NCBI GenBank assembly: GCA_023228705.1
Contig: JALOAS010000116.1
Span: 1 to 8,345 of the forward strand
Direction of reading: 5' to 3'
DNA from: Ottowia sp.
Lineage (GTDB): Bacteria; Pseudomonadota; Gammaproteobacteria; Burkholderiales; Burkholderiaceae_C
Length of the DNA: 8,345 nucleotides
This document shows, piece after piece, positions 1 through 6,006 of this stretch. Both the position numbers and the translations under genes were made by a program. Below the pieces are notes generated by a model. The model was not told the origin of the DNA. It ran no database searches and worked only from the letters and a program-made list of their open reading frames with translations. Position 1 is the stretch's first letter. Each line of letters opens with the position of its first letter.

Positions 1-48
1 GAGCCAGGGTGGGCGAGGGGAAGTCCGCCAGCGTACCGCCCGGAGGCC

Positions 49-189
49 TCAGAGCTTGAGAATGAATTGATCGCGCTCGAGAGGATCGTCAGAATTTGTC
101 CAATCAAGACGCAAAGCGCAGGCATGGCCCGTGCCATGGCGAGCATTTGCAACGCGGAGTGGGCGGGTTTGGGCGGTCAAAGCGGGCAT
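49..189 (-). CDS. Possible 46-aa small protein after the DUF3567 gene
   Basis: A short ATG-to-TGA frame begins 21 bp after the stop of the DUF3567 gene, on the same strand. The translation starts MPALTAQTRPLRVANARHG and ends DPLERDQFILKL. It has no membrane segment, no signal peptide and no motif I recognise. The composition is mixed and soluble-looking, with a charged C-terminal half. The upstream purine stretch GAGAAAGA is only a weak ribosome-binding site and lies about 7 nt from the ATG. The close same-strand spacing would allow translation from the DUF3567 transcript. It could equally be a chance frame in GC-rich DNA, and I assign no function. Confidence 0.28.
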   Translation of the reverse strand: MPALTAQTRPLRVANARHGTGHACALRLDWTNSDDPLERDQFILKL

Positions 190-210
190 GAGGGATTCTT
201 TCTCAGGCTC

Positions 211-525
211 TCAGTGGATGACCATGGGATTTTGCGCGAGGACAGCGTAGCCGGCCAGCGTGCTTTCAACCTCTTCCTGCGTGGGCATGTCTTTCTGCCA
301 GGCTGCAATGCGCGCCTGGAACATGTCTGCCCACAAGCCATCCAGAAACAGCCCCTTGCCCACGCGCTTGTCCAGAATCTCAAAGCCACGCGCGAATGCC
401 TCGTCCGTGTCGGGCTCCGCGCTGGCGGGCGCCGGAAGCACGAGTTGCACCACGGCAAAGGACTCGGAGTCGTAAAGCGTCATCATGGCATCCCCGGCAT
501 CAGCGGTTGGGTGGGCTTGGCTCAT
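211..525 (-). CDS. DUF3567 family protein
   Basis: A small cytoplasmic protein of a Burkholderiales-typical family with no established function. Family hallmarks are the core MMTLYDSESFAVVQL (residues 14-28), the segment GFEILDKRVGKGLFLDGLWA (47-66), and the C-terminal half with PTQEEVESTLAGYAVLAQNP (81-100) ending MVIH. There is no signal peptide or membrane helix. The start is uncertain. The ATG at 525 has GGAAAG about 5 nt upstream and gives 104 residues. Family members usually begin close to the MxxLYDS motif, so the paired ATGs at 486 and 483, behind a weak GGGGA, are real alternatives giving about 91 residues. An in-frame ATG at 555 has no ribosome-binding site. It lies 48 bp downstream of the DUF3108 gene on the same strand and is probably co-transcribed with it. 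Confidence 0.85.
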   Translation of the reverse strand: MSQAHPTADAGDAMMTLYDSESFAVVQLVLPAPASAEPDTDEAFARGFEILDKRVGKGLFLDGLWADMFQARIAAWQKDMPTQEEVESTLAGYAVLAQNPMVIH

Positions 526-573
526 TGCTTTCCATATGGATGCCGGGGCCCGCATTTCAAGCAGCGCAGGCGC

Positions 574-1344
574 TCAGGGCAGCGCGGCGAGCTGCTGGTC
601 CACCGTATCGCCGTTTTCCTGCTCGACATGCATGCGGACCGGCAGGTAGTGCACGGCGGGCGACAGCCACAGCATGATGTGCGAGTCCGGGTCCCTGCGC
701 GGCCGCCGCACCAGCTTGATGGACGCCAGCTCGCGCCCGGCCACCGTCACGGCGCCCTTCTTGCGGATGTCCCAGTGCCACGTCTCGGCTCCACGCACGC
801 CGACCACCGGCAGGGTCATGGTGCTGCCCACCGGGTGGCGGTCGGGGTCGGCGGCCAGCAGCGCACCCAGCTGCAGCGACACGGTGAGCCGGTCCTGGGC
901 GCCGGGCTCCAGCGGCTCGTCGTCGCGGTCGTCGGAAAAATGAACGCGCTGGCGCTCGTAGTCAAAGCGCACGCTGCGCTGCTTGTTGGTTTGCTCGACG
1001 TACTCGTGCGGGCGTACCCCCTGGCGCGTGATCACGCCGTCGCTGCGCTGCGTGCGCTCGCCAAGAAACGGGACGCGCACGTTCCACTCGGCGTGATAGC
1101 GCGTTGCGTCACGCTGCCAGATCAGCGTGGCATCCGACTGCAGCGGCAGGCCGCGGTAGCGGGCGTGGACCACGTATTGCAGGGTCACGGAAGCTGGCAG
1201 CTGCACGGAACCGGCCGTGGCGGCGCCGGCCGCCGCTGCCGGGCGCAGGCCAGCCAGGCCAGCCGCGCCGGCCAGCACGATCGCGCGCCGCCGGATCGCC
1301 GCAACCCCGCGCTGGCGCTGGAACAAGGGCGGTTTGGTTTTCAT
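574..1344 (-). CDS. DUF3108 family exported protein
   Basis: A 256-residue protein assigned to DUF3108, a family of predicted periplasmic or envelope proteins without a defined biochemical role. The N-terminus is basic, with an arginine triplet at about residues 18-20 followed by the hydrophobic stretch AIVLAGAAGLAGL and an alanine-rich segment to about residue 44. This fits a signal peptide; the RRR before the hydrophobic core could even be a Tat-type signal, though that is inference. The mature part shows the family pattern: VTLQYVVHARYRGLPLQS (53-70), the W-Q-R-D-A-T-R-Y segment around 76-83, EYVEQTNKQRSVRFDYERQR (114-133), and QDRLTVSLQLGALLAADP (150-167). The predicted fold is mainly beta-strand. 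The ATG at 1344 follows AAGGGAAG at good spacing. The gene sits upstream of the DUF3567 gene on the same strand. Confidence 0.86.
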   Translation of the reverse strand: MKTKPPLFQRQRGVAAIRRRAIVLAGAAGLAGLRPAAAAGAATAGSVQLPASVTLQYVVHARYRGLPLQSDATLIWQRDATRYHAEWNVRVPFLGERTQRSDGVITRQGVRPHEYVEQTNKQRSVRFDYERQRVHFSDDRDDEPLEPGAQDRLTVSLQLGALLAADPDRHPVGSTMTLPVVGVRGAETWHWDIRKKGAVTVAGRELASIKLVRRPRRDPDSHIMLWLSPAVHYLPVRMHVEQENGDTVDQQLAALP

Positions 1345-1621
1345 GCTTCCCTTCGTCTCTCAAGAAACGATGCTCAACAAGATCAAGCGTATGACGGATG
1401 ACCTCGCTGACGCCTTGATGACCGCGCCGCTGCGCGGCGGCAATGACTGCGGCTGCGCCGCCATGATTCATCATGAGCCGCCGCAGGCGGCTTTCATCCA
1501 AGGCCCGCAAGGGCCGAAATCATCTGTCATCTGGTGAGCTGACCATGCTTGCCCATCAATTCCCATCATAAAGAATCGCTCCCAGAACCGGGTGCCGGCT
1601 TCGTTTTCATTGCGATGGCGC
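1345..1621. other. 277-bp spacer with tandem hairpins
   Basis: This is the gap between the GST stop and the DUF3108 start, both on the minus strand. Three short perfect dyads lie close together: CCGCGC-CGCT-GCGCGG (1422-1437), AGCCGCC-GCA-GGCGGCT (1476-1492), and GGCCC-GCAA-GGGCC (1502-1515). The last has a GNRA-type loop when read on the plus strand. None is followed by a clear T-run, so they are not convincing intrinsic terminators. A bulged inverted repeat around CCGG-GTG-CCGG (about 1575-1592) lies just after the GST gene. The minus strand must carry a promoter for DUF3108 unless it is read from GST; TATGAT near 1564-1569 is the only -10-like hexamer I see, and it has no matching -35. Confidence 0.5.
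1370..1537 (+). CDS. Doubtful 55-aa ORF divergent from DUF3108
   Basis: An ATG frame on the plus strand between the divergently placed DUF3108 start and the GST stop. The translation begins MLNKIKRMTDDLADALMTAP and continues through a GGNDCGC stretch to a TGA at 1535. Third codon positions are clearly GC-enriched, as in the real genes of the window. The only ribosome-binding signal is a weak AAGAAA, and an earlier in-frame ATG lies at 1344. The opposite strand is also open here from a TTG at 1510, so at most one frame is real and possibly neither. I do not recognise the protein. Listed only because the stretch is otherwise empty. Confidence 0.18.
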   Translation: MLNKIKRMTDDLADALMTAPLRGGNDCGCAAMIHHEPPQAAFIQGPQGPKSSVIW

Positions 1622-2272
1622 TCAGCGCGTGCTGGCGTAGTGGGCACTCAGGGCCTGGATCCCGGCGCGCCGTGCCGCCTCCACTTCCCGCACGGCGGGG
1701 CGGCTGCCCAGCTGCTTCGTGTACTCGGCCAATGGCAGCGCGGACAGCAGGTCCTGGCCATAGATGATCCTGCTGGCGCTGCTGACCAGCGGCAGGTGGC
1801 AAATGGCGGCGCAGTCGGCCAGCGTGAACTCGGCGCCCGCCACGTAGGGAGAAAATGACGCAAGCTGGGCAAATGCCGCTGCGCCCCTTTCAAGCAGCAT
1901 GCGCACCTGTTCGCTGTTGGCGCCAGACACCTGGCCACCAAAAAATGCCGCCGGGTACAAGCGGCGCGCAACCAGCTCCAGATGCAGCTCGCTGTGGCGG
2001 AGCAGCTCGCGGACCTTGGCTGCTGCCCAGGGGTTGGCCGGCAGCAGCGGGACACCGGGGTAGCGTTGCTCCAGGTACTCCAGGATGACCGCGGATTCGC
2101 TGAGCGCGCCGTCTTCCGTCAGGAGGTACGGCACCTTGCCCATGGGGCTGGCGACCGGGTCGATCTCCTCGGCCCACGTGTGCTGCTCTTCAAAGGCCAG
2201 CCCCTTTTCAAGCAACGCCAGCTTGACCACGTTGTAATAATTGCTTGCGGCAAAACCAACCAGTTTGAGCAT
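1622..2272 (-). CDS. Glutathione S-transferase family protein
   Basis: A cytosolic GST-fold protein of 216 residues, the usual size for the superfamily, likely conjugating or reducing electrophiles with glutathione; the substrate cannot be read from sequence. The N-terminal thioredoxin-like domain spans roughly residues 1-75. It contains the first strand MLKLVGFAASNYYNVVKLAL, the cis-proline loop GKVPYL (P48) and the glutathione gamma-glutamyl contact motif ESAVILEYLEQRYP (E59-S60). The all-helical C-terminal domain follows, with FSPYVAGAEFTLADCAAICH, the conserved N-capping box and hydrophobic staple region. A serine in AASNYYN (S10) sits near where some bacterial classes hold the catalytic residue. 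The ATG at 2272 is chosen because it opens the first strand and follows AAGGACGGGG; the frame is open to 2302 without a better signal. It is divergent from the DUF2946 gene. Confidence 0.92.
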   Translation of the reverse strand: MLKLVGFAASNYYNVVKLALLEKGLAFEEQHTWAEEIDPVASPMGKVPYLLTEDGALSESAVILEYLEQRYPGVPLLPANPWAAAKVRELLRHSELHLELVARRLYPAAFFGGQVSGANSEQVRMLLERGAAAFAQLASFSPYVAGAEFTLADCAAICHLPLVSSASRIIYGQDLLSALPLAEYTKQLGSRPAVREVEAARRAGIQALSAHYASTR

Positions 2273-2301
2273 GCCCCGTCCTTCATCGCCAGAAACAGGC
2301 A

Positions 2302-2329
2302 ATTATGCCGTCCGGCACCAACCCGTCAG
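2302..2329 (-). promoter_or_regulatory. Candidate sigma70-type promoter for the GST gene
   Basis: Reading the minus strand, CTGACG (2329-2324) and CATAAT (2307-2302) are separated by 16 bp. They match four of six and five of six bases of the -35 and -10 consensus. Transcription would begin near 2295 and leave a leader of about 20 nt before the ATG at 2272. Two overlapping dyads, GGCA-ATTA-TGCC (2298-2309) and TGCCG-TC-CGGCA (2306-2317), cover the -10 region and could be operator half-sites. This is pattern matching only. Confidence 0.35.
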
Positions 2330-2344
2330 CGGCGATCTGCGAGA

Positions 2345-2722
2345 ATGGCGCGCATGAACAGTGCGCTGCGTTCACGAACCTGGGCAAGCATGGTGCTGGG
2401 CTGGTTCATGCTCGGCTTGGGCATGGCCACCGCGGCACCCCTGCTGCAAGCGGTGCCCATGCAAATCGTGTGCAGCGCCGACGGCCAACTCCGCCTGCTT
2501 GTTGCAGACGGCGACGCGTGGGACGAGCCGGCACAAGCGCACGCGCTGCACTGCCCCCTGTGCCTGCTGGGTGCGGGCGCTGCGCCCGTCCGCGCTTCCG
2601 CTGGCACCGGCCTGGTCATGGCCGCGGTCGCCACGGTGCCGCACCACCACAAGACCACGCTTGTTCCGGGCCACCGCAGCGGCGCACCGCTGCCAGCGCG
2701 CGGCCCGCCCGCTCACTCCTGA
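2345..2722 (+). CDS. DUF2946 family exported protein with CPLC motif
   Basis: A 125-residue protein with the architecture of DUF2946. A hydrophobic N-terminal segment (about residues 14-30, ending ATAAPLLQAVP) looks like a signal peptide or anchor. It is followed by QIVCSADG (C43), the HALHCPLCL box with cysteines 70 and 73, a second hydrophobic stretch GLVMAAVATV (89-98), the HHH cluster at 100-102, and the C-terminal ARGPP signature (118-122). Family members are often found beside copper genes in betaproteobacteria. The CPLC pair, C43 and the histidines suggest metal or redox work in the envelope, but no activity is established. The start is either the ATG at 2345 or the ATG at 2354; neither has a strong ribosome-binding site. 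The PCu(A)C copper chaperone gene begins 111 bp downstream, which supports a copper-related role. Confidence 0.78.
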   Translation: MARMNSALRSRTWASMVLGWFMLGLGMATAAPLLQAVPMQIVCSADGQLRLLVADGDAWDEPAQAHALHCPLCLLGAGAAPVRASAGTGLVMAAVATVPHHHKTTLVPGHRSGAPLPARGPPAHS

Positions 2723-2798
2723 ACCTGTGCAGGTCACGCCACGCACCGCGACAAACGCGGCATGGCGTGGATCGCAACCCGCTCATTTGGCCAGCGCC

Positions 2799-2821
2799 GG
2801 CGGCGCGGGCCGCCTCGTTTT
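2799..2821 (+). terminator. Possible terminator or attenuator before the copper chaperone gene
   Basis: A perfect 6-bp GC stem, GGCGGC-GCGG-GCCGCC (2799-2814), is followed at once by TCGTTTT (2815-2821). It looks like a short intrinsic terminator. It lies between the DUF2946 and PCu(A)C genes, and the ribosome-binding site AGGAG of the latter begins only a base or two after the T-run. It could therefore tune read-through into the chaperone gene. The stem is short and the T-run interrupted. Confidence 0.33.
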
Positions 2822-2833
2822 CAGGAGTCTTTC

Positions 2834-3310
2834 ATGTTTTCTTCATTTCTTTCTCGCGCGGGCTGGTCCGCACTGGCACTGGCGTGCACGCTGGGCACGG
2901 CCTGGGCACAAACCCTTCATGTCGGCGACGCCTGGACGCGCGCCACGGTACCGGGCCAGAATGCAGGCAGCGCCTTCATGACCTTGCAATCTGACGTCGA
3001 CGTCACGCTGACCGGCGTCACGTCACCCGTGGCCGAGCACGCTGAAATCCACACCATGGAGCACGACGGCGATGTCATGCGCATGCGTGCGCTGCCGGAG
3101 CTGGCCGTGCCGGCCGGCAAGCTCGTTGAGCTGACGCCCGGCGGCACGCACGTCATGCTCATGAACCTGCACGAGCCGCTGGCCGAGGGCAGCCACGTCC
3201 CGTTGACACTGCAGGGGCGGACCGCAGAGGGCAAGTCCATAGAACAAGCGGTGAACGTGCCCGTTCTGGGCATCGCGGCGCGCGGCACCGATCACGGCCA
3301 CGATCACTGA
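2834..3310 (+). CDS. Periplasmic copper chaperone PCu(A)C
   Basis: A periplasmic Cu(I)-binding protein of the PCu(A)C family (158 residues), known to deliver copper toward the CuA or CuB centres of cytochrome c oxidase. A Sec signal peptide is visible: basic start, hydrophobic core WSALALACTLGTA, likely cut after AWA (about residue 25). The mature domain carries the exact family copper motif H-x10-M-x21-H-x-M: H73 in EIHTMEH, M84 in VMRMR, then H106 and M108 in GGTHVMLMNL. The C-terminus ends in a histidine-rich tail, GTDHGHDH, that could hold additional metal. The ATG at 2834 follows AGGAG at good spacing; the frame is open upstream but lacks such a signal. The DUF2946 gene upstream is a plausible functional partner. 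No SCO1/SenC or TonB-receptor gene is in view. Confidence 0.94.
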   Translation: MFSSFLSRAGWSALALACTLGTAWAQTLHVGDAWTRATVPGQNAGSAFMTLQSDVDVTLTGVTSPVAEHAEIHTMEHDGDVMRMRALPELAVPAGKLVELTPGGTHVMLMNLHEPLAEGSHVPLTLQGRTAEGKSIEQAVNVPVLGIAARGTDHGHDH

Positions 3311-3415
3311 TCGAGCGCCGTGGCCCGGGCGCACCCGACCGGATCTCAAGGCGACGCGTTTGCGGTATGCTGGATGCTTGCAAACACCGCAAGCGACCCA
3401 AGGAGAGATGCCGCC

Positions 3416-4114
3416 ATGGCCCAGAAGACCGCTTTTCCGTTCGGTACCTTCATGCCCGGGTTCGACTTCCTGAACCAGCTGGCATCGGCTGGGTCGGGCC
3501 GCGCGGCCGCACCCGGGCTACAGCACTGGATCGCGCCCACCGTGGACACGGACGAGCTGGAGCGCCGGATCAATGAGCTCAGGACCGTCCAGTTCTGGCT
3601 GGAGCAGAACCTGCTGGGCATCAAGGCCAGCATCCAGGCGCTGGAAGTCCAGAAGATGACGCTGCAGACGCTGGAAGGCATGAATCTGAGCATGGGCGAA
3701 GTGGCCAAGGCCTTCACCCTGCCTTCTGGCGTGCCGGCCCCGGCCGGTGCCAAGCCAGCGGCAGATCGGGAGCCGCGCCGGCAAGACGAACCGGAGCGCG
3801 GCAAGAGCAAAGCCGAACCACAGGACCAGAAGGACAAGCCTGCCGCGACGATGGCCGACCCCTTGCAATGGTGGGGGGCGCTCAGCCAGCAATTCCAGCA
3901 GATTGCAGCGGACGCCCTGCAAGAAGCGGCACAGCGCACAACGTCACCGGCAGCCGGCACGGACAAGGCACCGGCTGCAAAAAAAACCAGCCAGGCTGCG
4001 CCCAAGCCGGCAAAAAAAGCAGCGAAGAAAAAGGCTGCCGGCAAGACCGTGCGCAAGGATACGCCCAGCGCGCCGGCAGCGCACAAATCCACCACCTCAA
4101 AGCCTAAAAAATAA
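3416..4114 (+). CDS. phaM: PhaM-type polyhydroxyalkanoate granule-associated protein
   Basis: Resembles PhaM of Cupriavidus/Ralstonia, which activates PHB synthase, sits on polyhydroxybutyrate granules and tethers them to the nucleoid. The protein has 232 residues. The N-terminal part contains FPFGTFMPGFDFLNQLA (7-23) and the conserved helical block DELERRINELRTVQFWLEQN (46-65) continuing to LEVQKMTLQTLEGM (76-89), probably coiled-coil forming. A charged linker (about 110-146) is followed by the second conserved block MADPLQWWGALSQQFQQIAA (146-165). The tail from about residue 188 is lysine/alanine/proline rich, with PAKKAAKKKAAGK-type repeats that fit the DNA-binding tail of PhaM. The ATG at 3416 follows AAGGAGA at 3400-3406. 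The gene lies 105 bp after the copper chaperone gene and probably has its own promoter, which I could not place. Confidence 0.92.
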   Translation: MAQKTAFPFGTFMPGFDFLNQLASAGSGRAAAPGLQHWIAPTVDTDELERRINELRTVQFWLEQNLLGIKASIQALEVQKMTLQTLEGMNLSMGEVAKAFTLPSGVPAPAGAKPAADREPRRQDEPERGKSKAEPQDQKDKPAATMADPLQWWGALSQQFQQIAADALQEAAQRTTSPAAGTDKAPAAKKTSQAAPKPAKKAAKKKAAGKTVRKDTPSAPAAHKSTTSKPKK

Positions 4115-4229
4115 GCAGGCTGCACGCACCGGCGAACGGCATGGGACGTCCAGCCGGCGCTGCCTGTCAAGCAACGCCGGGCAACTGCAGGGAACCGGCG
4201 CGCGTCTGACGAACGGGCTGCGCCATGCC

Positions 4230-4260
4230 CGGCCTGCCACCCCTGTCATGGGGCAGGCCG
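4230..4260. terminator. Inverted repeat between convergent genes, probable bidirectional terminator
   Basis: A perfect 9-bp stem, CGGCCTGCC (4230-4238) and GGCAGGCCG (4252-4260), encloses a 13-nt loop; an alternative pairing uses CCCC and GGGG inside. It lies between the end of phaM (plus strand) and the end of the broken binding-protein gene (minus strand), 22 bp from the latter, which is where a shared terminator is expected. There is no strong T-run on either side, so rho-independent function is uncertain. Confidence 0.45.
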
Positions 4261-4630
4261 TTGCCGCGCCCGCTCACCCCGCTCACTTTTGCACGAGCGG
4301 GCAGCTGCCTTCTTCCATGCTCTGGTAGGCTTCGCTGCCCGGGATGATCTTCTTGATCTTGAGCAAGTCCCATTCAGAAGTGGATTCCTGCGGCGTCTTG
4401 GCTTCCACCAGCATCATGTCGTGCTCGTACAGGCCGTCTGGCCGGATCCGCCCCTTGGAAAACGCATCGTTGATTTCCATCTTGCCCAGTTGCTCGCGCA
4501 CCGCATCGCTGTCGTCGGTCCTGGCGGCCTCTATCGCCTTCAGGTAGGTGCGCACGGCCGAGTACGTGCCGGTCTGGTCCATGTTGGGCATGGATTTGCG
4601 AATCTTGAAAAAGCGGTGGCCAAAGTCGCG

Positions 4631-4633
4631 CGA
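4631..4633. repeat. Target-site duplication of the IS3 element, left copy
   Basis: CGA directly abuts the left terminal repeat and is matched by CGA at 6007-6009. Three base pairs is a usual duplication length for IS3-family elements. Joining the flanks with one copy restores the reading frame of the interrupted gene. Confidence 0.88.
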
Positions 4634-4658
4634 TGGACTTACCCCAGTTACGCGGACA
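4634..4658 (+). repeat. IS3 element terminal inverted repeat (orfB end)
   Basis: Begins TGGACTTACCCC and ends CGCGGACA. Paired with the reverse complement of 5982-6006; mismatches fall at positions 5, 8, 13, 14 and 17 of the repeat. The stop of orfB lies 17 bp inside. Confidence 0.9.
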
Positions 4659-4674
4659 GGTATAGGCTTGAATC

Positions 4675-5631
4675 TCAAGCCCTGGGTGCAGGGTTATCCA
4701 CCGGCGGCGTGGCGCCTGCCACGCAAGCGCCGACGGTGGGTAACCCGGTGCTTGGGGTGCGATCGGTTTTGTTCGCACCGTATTGCTCCTCAAACTGCAT
4801 CGGCGACAGATACCCCAGCGACGAATGCAGCCGCCTGCGGTTGTAGCGCCCCTCTATCCAGGCAAACACCGCCGTCTTGGCTTGGGCCTTGCTCCTGAAG
4901 GTGCTGCGCTCGAGCAGCTCGCACTCCAGCGTGGCAAAGAAGCTCTCGGCCATGGCATTGTCATACGCGTCACCCACGCTACCCATCGAGGGGCGCACGC
5001 CCATTTCATTGCAGCGGTTGCCAAAGGCGATGCTGGTGTACTGGCTGCCCTGATCCGAGTGGTGGATCACCGACGACTCGGGCCTGCGCGTGTACAGCGC
5101 CATGTCCAGCGCGCCGGTGACCAGATCAGCGCTCATGTGCTCGCCCATGGCCCAGCCCACCACCTTGCGGCTGAACACGTCCAGCACGACGGCCAAATAC
5201 ATGAAGCCTGTCCAAGTGGGAATGTACGTCATGTCGGCGATCCACAGCACGTCGGGCGCATCGGCGACGAACTGGCGCTGCACCAGGTCGGGCGCCGGGC
5301 GCTGGCGCTTGTCGCGCTCGGTCGTGACGGTGAAGCCGCGCCGGCGGCTGACTCCGGCGATGCCGGCACGCTTCATCAGACGGGCCACGCGTTTCTTGCC
5401 CACGCAGTGTCCATCCTGGCGCAGCTGCGCATGTATGCGCGGAGCGCCGTAGGTGGCATCCGATTCCTTGTGCACCTTGCGTATCTCCTGGGTCAGCTTG
5501 GCGTTGGCTGCGGCGCGCTTGCTCGGGCCGCGCACGCGCCATGCATAGTAGCCACTGGCAGAGACGCCGAGCACGCGGCACATGGCGCGCACCGGCAGCG
5601 TATTGTTGGGGCTGGCCTGGATCGCTTTCAT
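4675..5631 (-). CDS. IS3-family transposase OrfB, DDE catalytic subunit
   Basis: Catalytic transposase domain, 318 residues. The N-terminal part has the IS3 OrfB signature PVRAMCRVLGVSASGYYAW (13-31) and an HTH_21-like region YGAPRIHAQL (61-70) to KRVARLMKRAGIAGVSRRRG. The rve integrase core follows, with catalytic D133 in WIADMTYIPT, D193 in HHSDQGSQYT and E229 in NAMAESFFATLE, giving the DD(35)E spacing of the family. The position seven residues after the catalytic glutamate is E236, where many relatives have lysine. After the conserved end RLHSSLGYLSPMQFEEQY there is an unusual tail of about 35 residues rich in P, T and G. The ATG at 5631 overlaps the orfA stop as ATGA, suggesting translational coupling or fusion with OrfA by -1 frameshift; the -1 frame is open for at least 20 codons upstream of the ATG. 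Confidence 0.95.
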   Translation of the reverse strand: MKAIQASPNNTLPVRAMCRVLGVSASGYYAWRVRGPSKRAAANAKLTQEIRKVHKESDATYGAPRIHAQLRQDGHCVGKKRVARLMKRAGIAGVSRRRGFTVTTERDKRQRPAPDLVQRQFVADAPDVLWIADMTYIPTWTGFMYLAVVLDVFSRKVVGWAMGEHMSADLVTGALDMALYTRRPESSVIHHSDQGSQYTSIAFGNRCNEMGVRPSMGSVGDAYDNAMAESFFATLECELLERSTFRSKAQAKTAVFAWIEGRYNRRRLHSSLGYLSPMQFEEQYGANKTDRTPSTGLPTVGACVAGATPPVDNPAPRA

Positions 5632-5951
5632 GAGTTCGTAGACGGGGCGCGCGTCTTGTCGTGTCTGGCGGCGAACCAGGCCGTAGCCTTTACCAAAATA
5701 TCGCGCTCCTGCTCAACCTGGCGTAGCTTGCGGCGCAGGCGCGTGAGCTCTTGGCGCTCCTCGGTGCTCAGACCTTCTTTGCCTGGCAGCGGTGTGCCCC
5801 GGTCACGCGCATCCTGCGCGATCCAGTTGGCGATGGTTTGCCCGGTGGGGCCAAATTCGCGTGACAGCTCCGCTGGCGTCCGGCCAGCGCGCGCCAGCTC
5901 CACGATCTGCTGGCGAAATTCTGCCGGGTACGGCGGTCTCGTTCTTCCCAT
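5628..5951 (-). CDS. IS3-family transposase OrfA, DNA-binding subunit
   Basis: A 107-residue HTH_Tnp_1-type protein that recognises the terminal repeats and regulates transposition. The helix-turn-helix region is YPAEFRQQIVELARAG (8-23) with TPAELSREFG (25-34) and TIANWIAQDA (39-48). It is followed by a leucine-zipper-like coiled coil ELTRLRRKLRQVEQERDILV (68-87) used for multimerisation. The usual ILxKATAWFA block follows. The start ATG at 5951 has AAAGGAG about 7 nt upstream, close inside the right terminal repeat. The stop TGA (5630-5628) overlaps the orfB start by two bases. Confidence 0.93.
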   Translation of the reverse strand: MGRTRPPYPAEFRQQIVELARAGRTPAELSREFGPTGQTIANWIAQDARDRGTPLPGKEGLSTEERQELTRLRRKLRQVEQERDILVKATAWFAARHDKTRAPSTNS

Positions 5952-5981
5952 GGTTGGACTCCTTTATCCACAAGGTTAAGG

Positions 5982-6006
5982 TGTCCGCGAAATCGGGGCA
6001 ACTCCA
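5982..6006 (-). repeat. IS3 element terminal inverted repeat (orfA end)
   Basis: Read on the minus strand it begins TGGAGTTGCCCC and ends CGCGGACA, matching the repeat at 4634-4658 in 20 of 25 positions. The outer end adjoins CGA at 6007-6009. Confidence 0.9.

Larger units (their letters stand above)
4634..6006 (-). mobile_element. Complete IS3-family insertion sequence (1373 bp)
   Basis: The element carries two overlapping ORFs, orfA (helix-turn-helix) and orfB (DDE integrase-type transposase), the IS3-family layout. It is bounded by 25-bp imperfect terminal inverted repeats starting TGGA, with 20 of 25 positions matching, at 4634-4658 and 5982-6006, and flanked by CGA on both sides. Both ORFs look intact, so the element may still be mobile. 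It is inserted in the binding-protein gene in the same orientation as that gene, between the codons for the EAS and RDFGHRFFK segments. The operon transcript would therefore run through the transposase genes in sense. I cannot name the IS without a database match. Confidence 0.94.

Noticed and set aside
1..48. Possible end of another gene at the left edge
   Set aside because: Too short to judge. It contains only a GAGGCCTC palindrome at 43-50 and no recognisable coding or terminator signal.
67..1401. A 444-codon open frame on the plus strand
   Set aside because: It is antisense to the DUF3567 and DUF3108 genes, has low-complexity R/H/G/A-rich composition and no family motif. It is a shadow of GC-rich coding on the other strand.
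1109..1510. A minus-strand frame from a TTG start overlapping the 5' end of DUF3108
   Set aside because: It has no ribosome-binding site and its second half is the DUF3108 signal-peptide region read in the wrong frame, giving R/P/G-rich sequence. Only the part before 1345 is worth a comparative check.
3293..3325. Dyad GGCCAC...GTGGCC at the end of the copper chaperone gene as a terminator
   Set aside because: It overlaps the coding end, has a long loop and is followed by GC-rich sequence without any T-run.
4920..4950. Glutamate in place of lysine seven residues after the catalytic E of OrfB as an inactivating change
   Set aside because: The ESFFATLECEL form is, as I recall, common among IS3-family transposases, so it is a subgroup variant and not damage.
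4783..5979. A 398-codon open frame on the plus strand
   Set aside because: It lies antisense to the IS3 transposase ORFs, whose catalytic motifs are unmistakable, and its own composition is typical of an antisense frame.
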